From the NCBI GenBank assembly GCA_017654935.2, contig CM065684.1, positions 62,875,131 through 62,939,130 on the forward strand: 64,000 nt of DNA, read 5' to 3'. Positions 62,224-64,000 of this stretch are shown piece after piece. Position 1 is the first letter of the stretch. The number at the start of each line of letters is the position of its first letter. Below the pieces are notes generated by a model. That model ran no database searches. It was given only the letters and a program-made list of their open reading frames with translations, and was not told where the DNA came from. Position numbers and translations under genes: made by a program. This DNA comes from Phymorhynchus buccinoides (taxonomy: Eukaryota > Mollusca > Gastropoda > Neogastropoda > Raphitomidae).

Positions 62224-62556
62224 GCGTGTGCGTGTGCGTGTGCGTGTGCATGCGTGCATGCGTGCGTGCGCGTGCGTGTGTGTCACTGTGTACAGGTGTT
62301 GTGTATATGGTGTGTGTGTCACTCACTGTGTGTGTGTGTGTGTGTGTATAAATGTGTGCGTGTGTGTGTGGGTGTGTTGCGTGCCTGCATGCGCATGCAA
62401 ACTCACCTCCCCATCATCACTGTCCCCATCATCAGAGCAGGACAACACAGCGTCGTCATCTTCACGGATGTAGACCTCTTCCTCCGACAGATTGCCACTG
62501 TCATGTTGGCGGTCAGCCTCCGTCTTGGTGTACACGTATTTGCTGCCGAAAAACAT
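31453..62556 (-). CDS. cpras1: circularly permuted Ras protein 1-like (17 exons)
   Basis: Coding exons on the minus strand join in one frame with GT-AG introns: 62407-62556, 58802-58981, 55660-55842, 54395-54665, 52540-52590, 51221-51450, 49683-49927, 48257-48495, 46810-46894, 43360-43581, 41448-41637, 40682-40927, 38123-38239, 37674-37769, 34644-34735, 33682-33805 and 31453-31617, about 961 residues. Order: acidic N-terminus; Ras boxes G3 (DTAGQEE, ~58), G4 (NKTD, ~115), G5 (ETSAK, ~143), G1 (GCGGVGKS, ~176), G2 (DPTIEDSY, ~199); basic/Q/P linker; zinc ribbon (Cys 412, 415, 437, 440); VWA domain with MIDAS residues D501-x-S503-x-S505, T634, D660; helical tail. Residues equivalent to Ras G12, K16, T35 and Q61 are intact, so GTP binding and hydrolysis are expected. 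No CAAX box is present. The same architecture is named cpRas1 in Dictyostelium. The cellular role is not known to me. Confidence 0.9.
31622..32145 (-). pseudogene. ghost copies of the exon 17 acceptor region
   Basis: Three related segments share a TTATGAACAGATTCTGATT core and a TTAGGGTATT element (about 31635-31710, 31738-31800 and 32085-32145). The one at 31675-31725 also retains an exon-like GTTACAG followed by GGTGCTGCCTCAACAGC, recalling the start of exon 17. Decayed and non-coding. Confidence 0.55.
31807..32064 (-). mobile_element. MITE with GGTGCAACT ends, copy A
   Basis: Starts GGTGCAACTACACAAAATG and ends CAGGAAAAGTTGCACC, so the ends are inverted. Inserted within the exon 17 ghost repeats. 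Confidence 0.6.
32386..32637 (+). mobile_element. MITE with GGTGCAACT ends, copy B
   Basis: Starts GGGTGCAACTTTTCCTGG and ends GTGTAGTTGCACCC, the same family as copy A in the opposite orientation. A, B and the element near 0.53-0.87 kb share the internal phrase CATTTTGTGTAG or its relatives. Confidence 0.6.
32638..32933. other. intron, nothing recognised
   Basis: Unique-looking intron between exon 17 and the 99-bp array. Confidence 0.5.
32934..33681 (-). repeat. cpras1: 99-bp tandem array of cpRas micro-exons
   Basis: Seven 99-bp units follow exon 16. Each contains a 45-bp exon-like block, at 33583-33627, 33484-33528, 33385-33429, 33286-33330, 33187-33231, 33088-33132 and 32989-33033. Each block is preceded by TATGTTCAG or TATATTCAG, followed by GTGAGTCG, and separated by a 54-bp intron-like spacer. 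All seven blocks read [15 protein letters not shown] in phase 0, the same 15 residues that end exon 16; their only difference is a synonymous GACCTG/GACTTG change. The spacer has an in-frame TAG, so retention would truncate. Splicing all seven would add 105 residues. Usage is unproven. Confidence 0.85.
33682..33805 (-). CDS. cpras1: cpRas exon 16
   Basis: Acceptor CCCTTCAACAG; one base completes the Leu codon split with exon 15, then 41 codons to GTGAGT. Encodes [20 protein letters not shown] and [21 protein letters not shown], a probable amphipathic helix. Its last 45 bp are the template of the micro-exon array. Confidence 0.85.
34005..34360 (-). pseudogene. three ghost copies of the 5' end of cpRas exon 16
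   Basis: Plus-strand segments at about 34018-34110, 34150-34235 and 34289-34355 share GGAATGCAGA, TTCYGACGTTCTGGCGCC-like and CTTCATTGCTTTTCTGTTTC phrases with exon 16 and its acceptor (TGCTCCGACGTCTTGGC, GCTTCATCGCTTTCCTGTT). (ATC)n intron sequence recurs with them. Frames are broken. Confidence 0.7.
34644..34735 (-). CDS. cpras1: cpRas exon 15
   Basis: Acceptor TTTGTGTGCCCAG, phase 0 start, donor GTGAGTGG, leaves with two bases. Encodes [20 protein letters not shown] and [11 protein letters not shown]. Confidence 0.82.
34767..35483. repeat. 92-bp minisatellite, about 8 copies
   Basis: The unit holds TTAACAGTCACGTGTATTG, GAGATAGGTGTTCTGTTC and CATGAAACATTCAACTCTGG. It begins 30 bp from exon 15 in the adjacent intron and does not resemble coding sequence. 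Confidence 0.92.
35491..35602. mobile_element. TTAA-flanked MITE, small
   Basis: TTAACTCTTCTCGTGCCATG at the left and the inverse of TTAACTCTTTTAGCACCATG at the right. Both ends sit on TTAA, the piggyBac-type target. A related end occurs near 52.74 kb. Confidence 0.65.
35599..36470 (+). mobile_element. repeat R2 copy 1 (TTAA MITE) with two nested insertions
   Basis: R2 begins TTAACTCATTCAAGTCG and ends GATGCAAATGAGTTAA, with inverted CTCATTC ends on TTAA. Compared with the R2 copy at 50.0 kb this one is split by an R3 SINE-like insertion (about 35657-35840, G-rich run then GCGCTATATAAATG and ATT repeats) and by another TTAA MITE at 36137-36433. Confidence 0.75.
36137..36433. mobile_element. 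TTAA MITE nested in R2
   Basis: CCCCTTCACTGCCGG at the left and CAGTGTAAGGG at the right, bounded by TTAA at 36133 and 36434. The flanking R2 sequence becomes continuous when it is removed. Related to the elements at 44.16 and 50.97 kb. Confidence 0.75.
36471..36848. other. intron, nothing recognised
   Basis: AT-rich intron sequence, no exon. Confidence 0.5.
36849..37264 (+). repeat. dispersed repeat R1, copy 7
   Basis: Near full length: CCCCGTGGGGATACC head, CTCTTTGACTCTG, CATTCTCCTGCCG, TCGGACATGCTGGGCC, GACAGGAAACTGTCTGAG, AAAGAAGAGG tail. It contains an extra 70-bp insert after TTCTAGAAGTTTTG. Confidence 0.85.
37674..37769 (-). CDS. cpras1: cpRas exon 14
   Basis: Acceptor TTTCTTTCTCAG, 32 codons in phase 0, donor GTAGGA. 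Encodes [20 protein letters not shown] and [12 protein letters not shown], reminiscent of the segment after the VWA domain in Sec23/24-type proteins. Confidence 0.85.
37862..38122 (-). pseudogene. two ghost copies of the 3' end of cpRas exon 13
   Basis: Both carry TGAAGTCAAATTATCTTCC and a GAGAAAGGTTTGGTG phrase aligned to exon 13 (GAGAGGCTTGCTGGGG, CAGGTCATCCTCC). The copy nearer exon 13 also keeps the donor region CAATCACCTGGAAAGGCAC and (ATG)n intron; period about 125 bp. Confidence 0.75.
38123..38239 (-). CDS. cpras1: cpRas exon 13
   Basis: Acceptor TGTGTGCACAG, 39 codons in phase 0, donor GTGATT. Encodes [20 protein letters not shown] and [19 protein letters not shown]. Confidence 0.85.
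38533..39040 (+). mobile_element. repeat R2 copy 2
   Basis: CTCATTCAAGTCGTTCCGG to GCGATGCGAATGAGTTAA, the same order of segments as copy 3 at 50.0 kb, with about 80 bp of additional internal sequence (38760-38880). Confidence 0.75.
39048..39747 (+). mobile_element. ACTATAAGGCGC-type MITE with nested TTAA MITE
   Basis: Outer element: CCATATTTTACAGACTT at the left and GCGCCTTATAGTTCG, AAAACACGGTA at the right, inverted. It is split at TTAA by a 512-bp insertion (39067-39578; TTAA at 39063 and 39579) with ends CCCTCTCACTC and GCAGAGAG. The outer sequence becomes continuous if the insert is removed. Confidence 0.65.
39953..40608. repeat. 25-bp minisatellite, about 26 copies
   Basis: The unit contains GGCACAGAGGGGAACAG and TTTATAAT, with TTTATATT and TTTACATT variants. 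It ends 75 bp from cpRas exon 12. Confidence 0.95.
40682..40927 (-). CDS. cpras1: cpRas exon 12: end of VWA domain
   Basis: Acceptor ACTGTTGTTTAG, 82 codons in phase 0, donor GTGAGT. Encodes [20 protein letters not shown], the last VWA strand region, then [38 protein letters not shown]. Confidence 0.88.
41150..41447 (-). pseudogene. two ghost copies of the 3' end of cpRas exon 11
   Basis: Copies at about 41150-41240 and 41272-41375 align with exon 11 (TTTTACCTG, AAGGCAGGATCATTTCGCCC, GACATTAGGCATGCCATC). Both keep the minus-strand CAG followed by GTAAA donor. The spacer CTACAACTACTACCACCAAG repeats with them. Confidence 0.8.
41448..41637 (-). CDS. cpras1: cpRas exon 11: VWA MIDAS Thr and Asp
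   Basis: Acceptor CAATGTTACAG; enters with one base (Ala codon split), leaves in phase 0 before GTAAAA. Encodes [14 protein letters not shown] with the MIDAS Thr (~634) and [17 protein letters not shown] with the MIDAS Asp (~660). Confidence 0.9.
42270..43290. repeat. 55-bp minisatellite, about 18 copies
   Basis: The unit holds GATTGTGCAATGTGCACAC, TCTTTCATATTTCTAACTTC and CAGATTTGTCCTTG. Some copies are shortened to about 27 bp. Each unit contains the palindrome TGTGCACA. It ends 70 bp from cpRas exon 10. Confidence 0.93.
43360..43581 (-). CDS. cpras1: cpRas exon 10: VWA core
   Basis: Acceptor CCTTTTTTAG; enters with one base (Arg split), leaves with two (donor GTGAGT). Encodes [38 protein letters not shown], and [18 protein letters not shown]. 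Confidence 0.88.
43640..43703 (-). pseudogene. ghost copy of the 5' end of cpRas exon 10
   Basis: Plus-strand AAACACGGCCAGCACGGCTG, GTGTGCATTTTCTCTAGTTG mirrors exon 10 (AACACGGCCAACATCACCGG, GTGTTCATCTGCTCCAGTTG). Diverged and out of frame. Confidence 0.7.
43756..44070 (+). repeat. dispersed repeat R1, copy 8
   Basis: Full-length R1: CCCCGTGGGGATACC head, poly-G, TCATCTACTATCATTCTGCC (the unexpanded 18-bp unit of the 17-kb minisatellite), GACAGGAAACTGAG, GAAGAAGAAA tail. Confidence 0.88.
44159..44386. mobile_element. TTAA MITE
   Basis: TTAACCCCTTGACTGCCA and its exact inverse TGGCAGTCAAGGGGTTAA apart from one base, with TTAA at both ends. piggyBac-type non-autonomous element by inference. 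Confidence 0.8.
45013..46735. repeat. 45-bp minisatellite, about 38 copies
   Basis: The unit holds ACCTGGGACACTGCCCC, TGTGCCCCACCCAGACC and CCTCATCCCAC. The period is a multiple of three and stop-poor, so several frames on both strands are open for 190-790 codons. Lies in the cpRas intron between exons 9 and 10. Confidence 0.95.
46810..46894 (-). CDS. cpras1: cpRas exon 9
   Basis: Acceptor CTTGCCTACAG; enters with two bases, leaves with two before GTAAAA. Encodes [16 protein letters not shown] and [13 protein letters not shown], the first helix of the VWA fold after the MIDAS loop. Confidence 0.85.
46950..47341 (+). repeat. dispersed repeat R3, copy 4, with GT-rich run
   Basis: Degenerate GT run to about 47270, then GCAGATTGTAAAGCGC and AAAAAGCGCTATATAAGTG followed by (ATT)n. 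Confidence 0.6.
47342..48080. other. intron, nothing recognised
   Basis: AT-rich intron of cpRas between exons 8 and 9; no exon or clear transposon. Confidence 0.5.
48081..48240. repeat. GT-rich microsatellite
   Basis: Degenerate GTGTCT/GTGTGC run beside exon 8. Confidence 0.85.
48257..48495 (-). CDS. cpras1: cpRas exon 8: zinc ribbon end and VWA start
   Basis: Acceptor GTTTCTCCAG; first base completes Cys 437. EFCGHDN supplies the last zinc-binding Cys (~440), then an acidic E/G-rich linker, then [15 protein letters not shown] with the DxSxS MIDAS motif (501-505). Donor GTTTGT, leaves with one base. Confidence 0.9.
48496..49107. other. intron with CT-rich repeats and LINE tail
   Basis: A G run (48590-48610), a duplicated TCTGTCTGCCTGTCTCTG block (two copies near 48676 and 48735), and a LINE 3' tail (48800-48890: AAGGACAGATTGTAATAATA, GCGTAATAAAGTTTTC) like that at 14.15 kb. 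Confidence 0.55.
49108..49682 (-). pseudogene. five ghost copies of the 3' half of cpRas exon 7
   Basis: Tandem copies with cores near 49129, 49274, 49358, 49490 and 49627 repeat TCTCCAGTGATGAGTTG from exon 7. The fuller ones run through the zinc-ribbon codons ([25 protein letters not shown]) to a GTGAGTG donor. Spacers carry CA-rich sequence. None has a clear acceptor upstream of the copied part. Confidence 0.82.
49683..49927 (-). CDS. cpras1: cpRas exon 7: acidic/basic linker and zinc ribbon
   Basis: Acceptor TGAAATGCAG, phase 0, leaves with two bases before GTGAGT; 81 codons. Encodes [30 protein letters not shown], then [10 protein letters not shown] and [12 protein letters not shown] with Cys 412 and 415. 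Together with exon 8 it makes a C-x2-C...C-x2-C ribbon like that of Sec23/24. Confidence 0.9.
50004..50398 (+). mobile_element. repeat R2 copy 3
   Basis: The most compact copy: CTCATTCAAGTCGTTCCGG to GATGGGAATGAGTTAA. Useful as the empty-site reference for the nested insertions in copy 1. Confidence 0.78.
50399..50963. other. intron, nothing recognised
   Basis: No exon or clear repeat in the cpRas intron between exons 6 and 7. Confidence 0.5.
50964..51175. mobile_element. TTAA MITE
   Basis: TTAACCCCTCCCCTGCCA at the left, AGCAGTGAAGGGGTTAA at the right, TTAA on both ends, internal GATGTCATTGATGATGTCAG as in the 44.16-kb element. It ends 45 bp from cpRas exon 6. Confidence 0.75.
51221..51450 (-). 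CDS. cpras1: cpRas exon 6: Q/P-rich linker
   Basis: Acceptor GTGTGTTACAG; enters with two bases. Encodes [50 protein letters not shown] and PPPPPPQMQ; probably disordered. The distal donor GTCTGT is weak, while a perfect GTAAGT occurs inside the exon at 51410-51415 after AQ, in the same phase. A short form ending at 51416 is therefore possible and would drop 65 residues. Confidence 0.75.
51451..52539. other. intron, nothing recognised
   Basis: cpRas intron between exons 5 and 6; no exon, no clear transposon. Confidence 0.5.
52540..52590 (-). CDS. cpras1: cpRas exon 5: small basic exon
   Basis: Acceptor TCTATTTCAG, donor GTGGGT; two bases, 16 codons, one base. Encodes [17 protein letters not shown], a nuclear-localisation-like basic cluster. 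Its phase fits exons 4 and 6 exactly, and skipping it would also keep the frame. Confidence 0.75.
52591..53987. other. intron; MITE remnants
   Basis: A CCCTTCTAGCACCATG start near 52740 resembles the small TTAA MITE at 35.49 kb. A CAGACTATAAGGCGA segment near 53085 matches the 39.05-kb outer MITE end. A (GTCT)n run lies at 53814-53840. No exon. Confidence 0.45.
53988..54047. repeat. poly-C tract of about 58 bp
   Basis: Uninterrupted C run; on the cpRas sense strand it is poly-G and a strong G-quadruplex candidate. It may also be collapsed or extended by assembly error. Confidence 0.9.
54395..54665 (-). CDS. cpras1: cpRas exon 4: P-loop (G1) and switch I (G2)
   Basis: Acceptor ACTCTCTTGCAG, phase 0, leaves with one base before GTGAGA. 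Encodes [18 protein letters not shown], the Ras beta-1/P-loop, then [19 protein letters not shown], switch I and beta-2. It continues into a Lys/Arg/Ala-rich helix ([19 protein letters not shown]) and a Gly-rich end. It follows, rather than precedes, the G5 exon. Confidence 0.95.
54755..54835 (-). pseudogene. ghost copy of the start of cpRas exon 4
   Basis: The minus strand reads GTGGTAACGCTGGGC and encodes [16 protein letters not shown], the beta-1/P-loop start with the key glycines changed. The matching stretch ends after about 75 bp with no donor. Non-functional. Confidence 0.8.
55060..55659 (-). pseudogene. three ghost copies of the 3' half of cpRas exon 3
   Basis: Copies at about 55062-55140, 55384-55440 and 55515-55600 match exon 3 from the ETSAK-proximal codons to the donor (e.g. 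[24 protein letters not shown]). Each is followed by the same ATGATAAACACAATCTC and CT-rich intron. The first retains AAG then GTGTGAG as a donor. Reading frames drift. Confidence 0.8.
55218..55383. mobile_element. 166-bp MITE with 6-bp target duplication
   Basis: Inverted ends CAGGCATGGGAATTGTC and GACAATTCCCATGCCTG, flanked by GTCTCT at 55212-55217 and 55384-55389. It interrupts the middle exon 3 ghost copy. It contains a C run and CGCGGAAAT repeats. Confidence 0.85.
55660..55842 (-). CDS. cpras1: cpRas exon 3: G4 and G5 boxes
   Basis: Acceptor CCTGTTATTCAG, 61 codons in phase 0, donor GTATGC. Encodes [14 protein letters not shown] (G4, guanine specificity), [20 protein letters not shown] (G5), and [12 protein letters not shown], the last Ras helix, which joins directly to the beta-1 strand in exon 4. 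Confidence 0.95.
55843..56475. other. intron, nothing firm
   Basis: A C run at 56374-56388 and G-rich patch follow AT-rich intron. An AAGATCAGGATCAGGATCAG stretch near 56240 may belong to the LINE remnant that follows. Confidence 0.45.
56476..56730 (-). mobile_element. LINE ORF2 C-terminal fragment
   Basis: The minus strand encodes [37 protein letters not shown] and SFTSALI, the typical end of CR1/RTE-like ORF2 proteins (FF-R-I-WN-LP pattern). Abuts the 80-bp array. Confidence 0.7.
56735..58655. repeat. 80-bp minisatellite, about 24 copies, palindromic units
   Basis: The unit holds CAGTATAGCGACCACCTG, CAATTACGGACAGTTTTGG, CAGTCTGTAGGGTGGTCGC and AATACTGAGGTTCCACTGTA. CAGTATAGCGACCAC and the GTGGTCGCAATACTG of the preceding unit are inverted repeats differing at one base, so each junction can form a hairpin. 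The right end (GAGGTTCCACTGTA) looks like a MITE terminus. The period of 80 shifts frame, so overlapping short frames are artefacts. Confidence 0.96.
58802..58981 (-). CDS. cpras1: cpRas exon 2: G3 box, start of the permuted GTPase
   Basis: Acceptor CTGTGATTTCAG, 60 codons in phase 0, donor GTGAGT. Encodes [20 protein letters not shown] (beta-3, switch II with the catalytic Gln), [20 protein letters not shown] and the alpha-3 region. In ordinary Ras this follows switch I; here it opens the domain. Confidence 0.95.
58982..59432. other. intron, nothing recognised
   Basis: First part of the long cpRas intron 1; AT-rich, no exon. Confidence 0.5.
59433..60166. mobile_element. 734-bp non-autonomous DNA transposon (TA target)
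   Basis: Ends CAGTGGAGTCCGGGTAAAAC and the inverse of CAGTGGAGTCCAACTATAAC, flanked by TA (59431, 60167). Internal GTTCGTTATA phrases repeat near both ends. The style fits pogo/Tc1-mariner MITEs; no transposase frame is left. Confidence 0.75.
60167..60462. other. intron, nothing recognised
   Basis: Short AT-rich stretch between two transposons. Confidence 0.5.
60463..62095 (+). mobile_element. Tc1-like transposon, apparently intact
   Basis: 1,633-bp element flanked by TA (60461-60462 and 62096-62097). Terminal inverted repeats of 28 bp (60463-60490 and 62068-62095) are identical over the inner 21 bp (CACAAAAAGTTAAGGATCAC and the following T), with four differences in the outer seven. It encloses one uninterrupted transposase gene and is inserted in cpRas intron 1 opposite to the gene's strand. 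Confidence 0.93.
60825..61853 (+). CDS. Tc1-like transposase (DD34E), intact
   Basis: 342 residues from ATG at 60825 (MPPRRKLSE, the usual start; an in-frame ATG at 60717 would add an atypical leader). The N-terminus has a paired helix-turn-helix DNA-binding region (residues ~5-110) with GRPKK, an AT-hook-like linker, at ~59. The catalytic triad is D154 in FSDES, D244 in YQDDNARPH and E279 in DLNPIEN, 34 residues apart (DD34E). A Gly-rich [11 protein letters not shown] box lies at ~190. No stop or frameshift is present and the length is normal for the family. It cuts and pastes DNA at TA. Intactness suggests recent activity, but activity is not shown by sequence. Confidence 0.95.
   Translation: MPPRRKLSELDRGRAVAWFQDGVPKREVARRLQVSISVIVRLIQRFTATGRVHERRRSGRPKKTTPREDRLIERQALQTRTASSSIIRRQLRVATNINISQQTIRNRLHGFNLRSRRPAVRPRLTPAHRAARRAFCRRHVRWTRQQWSQVLFSDESRFTLNHNDGRLRVWRRPGERFIDATVQEKVAFGGGSVMVWGAFSLHHRTPLYHVQGNLTGLRYRDEILRPLAVPTLQQMGPPAVYQDDNARPHRARVVNDFLQQSGVNRMEWPACSPDLNPIENLWDELDRKVKSNHPPPRDAQHLYQMLQAEWQALPQRIFTTLVNSMRTRCVECQNSHGGYTHY
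62126..62380. repeat. GT-rich microsatellite
   Basis: GT runs with GCGT and GTCACTGTG interruptions, directly downstream of cpRas exon 1 in its intron. Confidence 0.92.
62407..62556 (-). CDS. cpras1: cpRas exon 1: acidic N-terminus
   Basis: ATG at 62556-62554 in CTCAAGATGT context; 50 codons, phase 0 end, donor GTGAGT. Encodes [17 protein letters not shown] then a very acidic [13 protein letters not shown] and [11 protein letters not shown]. An acceptor-like CTGTGTGCAG ends at 62581, so the exon probably starts at about 62580 with a short 5' UTR and a further untranslated exon upstream. Confidence 0.85.
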
Positions 62557-62580
62557 CTTGAGCGCTGTGGGTCACTTCTG
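62557..62580 (-). promoter_or_regulatory. probable 5' UTR segment of cpRas exon 1
   Basis: The short leader between a good acceptor (CTCTGTGTGCAG) and the ATG; no upstream ATG within it. Confidence 0.45.
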
Positions 62581-62939
62581 CACACAGAGAGAAAGAGATA
62601 TATCATCAAGTGTCTGTTTGTGTGACTGTGAGTGTGAGAGAAAGAAAGAATCGGAATGAAAGAGTTCATCCCGGAAAAAAAAAATGCATCTTGAAAAGTT
62701 GAGGTCTTAGTCACCGACTTTCGCGATTTATCATCAGAATCTGAATGGCAGATTGGGACCAGGAAGGGATAAAATCAGGAGGGGTGGGGAGAAGGGACTG
62801 TGGGAATGGGAAGGTGAGCACAGATCTTCTTCTTCTTCTTCTGCCAATAATGTCCACCTGCCGTAACCGACAATTACTGACATGTACTGGGGTTCAAAGA
62901 ATTATGAAGCGCGAGAGAAACAAAAACAAAAATAAACCT

Positions 62940-63130
62940 AGACAGACAAGAGGACATGCACGACCGAGCACCCCTTCGAGATGAAGGAGCTGAGTGTGGG
63001 AGGGCTGGACTGTTTCTGATGGTAGGGAGTTCCAGTTGCGGATGGTTCGGGGAAAGAAAGAGTTGTTGCGGTAGTCGGTTCTAGCGGGGATTCTTTGGAA
63101 CTGCGCTGTTGATCAGTCATTCAGTGTAAA
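62940..63130 (-). mobile_element. LINE ORF2 C-terminal fragment
   Basis: The minus strand encodes RIPARTDYRNNSFFPRTIRN and WNSLPSETVQ, the signature end of CR1/RTE-type LINE ORF2 proteins. Different family from the 56.5-kb fragment. Confidence 0.8.
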
Positions 63131-63640
63131 GGTAGAAAAAGAGTTGTAGAGGTTTACCGTTTAGGGCTCAAGAAGAAAAAATGTAGAATATTGTCATAGT
63201 GGATGATTATTTTATAAATATATTTAGAAGCATTGATTAAAATTGAATGATAGGATTAAGGAAAATTCAACCGTATGACACCTTGATCAAAGATATTATT
63301 ATTATTATATTCAAGTTTGATGATTCGATGGGACTGCCAAAAAGCTTGACGGCTTATTTAGTCCCTACCCCTACTACTACTACTACGACAAAGTGAGTAA
63401 TGGAAATCAAATAAAAAATGCAGTTTGTGGGTTTTTTTAAAATATAGAGTGTGTGGAACTGGAAGGTGTGGGGTGCTTGTAATAGGGGGCACAGACGAAT
63501 TATTAATACAAGGGCATCGCTGAGCAGCAGATATGTCCTTTGCCGGTTACGCCCTGTACATGCCCCGCCCTGTACCTCCCTTCCCCCTTCACATCTTAGG
63601 TCCCCGTCCTCCTTGTGACCTTTGGTGGGTGCAAATCGTT
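63131..63640. other. upstream region, nothing recognised
   Basis: AT-rich DNA with (ATT)n and (CTA)n patches. No promoter element is identifiable with confidence. Confidence 0.4.
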
Positions 63641-64000
63641 TTCCAGGATGCACACCCTTAATTGGTGGGGTGCACACCCTTAACACTGAGACATGTCTGC
63701 CACTCTGCGACATTTAAGCCCCACTTGGCACATTTTGTGCTAGGAATAGGATGTCTTTTACGTTTAGTATTAGACCCCCTCCTTTACCGGGATGTACACC
63801 CTTAATGGGGAGTACACCCTTAACTCTGAGACATGTCTGCCGCTCAGCAACATTAAAATCCCATGTGGCATAATTTGTACTGCAATGTCTTCTACTCTTC
63901 TTTTTACATTTAGAGTGATTCTATACAGTATTCATGAGACGAGATATAGGAGGGTGAAGAAAAACGGAAACATGTCTGCCGCTCGGCGACATTGTATATT
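63641..64000. repeat. imperfect ~145-bp direct repeat running off the window
   Basis: The phrases CACACCCTTAA and GAGACATGTCTGCC recur at 63650-63700 and 63790-63845, and ACATGTCTGCCGCTCGGCGA again at 63970. At least three diverged units. Confidence 0.75.

Overview
This is a eukaryotic (animal) genomic window. Its genes are split into many exons with GT-AG introns, it is very rich in micro- and minisatellites, and it carries LINE fragments, MITEs and a Tc1-like transposon. The two genes (KIF26-type kinesin, circularly permuted Ras), the vertebrate/lophotrochozoan-type telomere-like motif and the repeat style suggest a mollusc, perhaps a gastropod. That is an inference; no sequence here proves the taxon.

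Layout. 1-10 kb: a repeat-filled stretch with two decayed LINEs and large (CT)n and (CA)n arrays, probably an intron of the kinesin gene. 10.0-21.5 kb, plus strand: the last six coding exons of a KIF26-like atypical kinesin (end of the motor domain, one giant 909-codon tail exon, four short C-terminal exons); most of the motor lies left of the window. 21.5-24 kb: its probable 3' UTR. 24-28.4 kb: convergent intergenic space with a LINE fragment. 28.4-62.6 kb, minus strand: a complete 17-exon gene for a circularly permuted Ras protein (cpRas1-like). On the minus strand it runs from an acidic N-terminus at 62.56 kb to a stop at 31.45 kb. The GTPase boxes are encoded in the order G3-G4-G5-G1-G2, followed by a basic/Q/P-rich linker, a C4 zinc ribbon, a von Willebrand A domain with an intact MIDAS and a C-terminal helical tail, about 961 residues in all. 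62.6-64 kb: upstream region with a LINE fragment and a direct repeat running off the edge.

The most unusual signal is structural. In both genes exon edges (exon end plus splice site) have been tandemly duplicated into the neighbouring intron, giving ghost half-exons beside at least nine exons. The clearest case is a 99-bp array at 32.99-33.68 kb in which each unit is a perfect in-frame 45-bp micro-exon (15 codons, ending in W) with its own acceptor and GTGAGT donor, so seven extra coding copies may be spliceable. Other notable items: an 18-bp minisatellite of about 120 copies grown out of one segment of a dispersed repeat, an 80-bp minisatellite whose every unit can form a hairpin, an intact Tc1-like transposon inside a cpRas intron, and nested TTAA-flanked MITEs.

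All exon borders were read by eye from splice consensus, reading-frame continuity and motif content. No alignment or transcript evidence was available.
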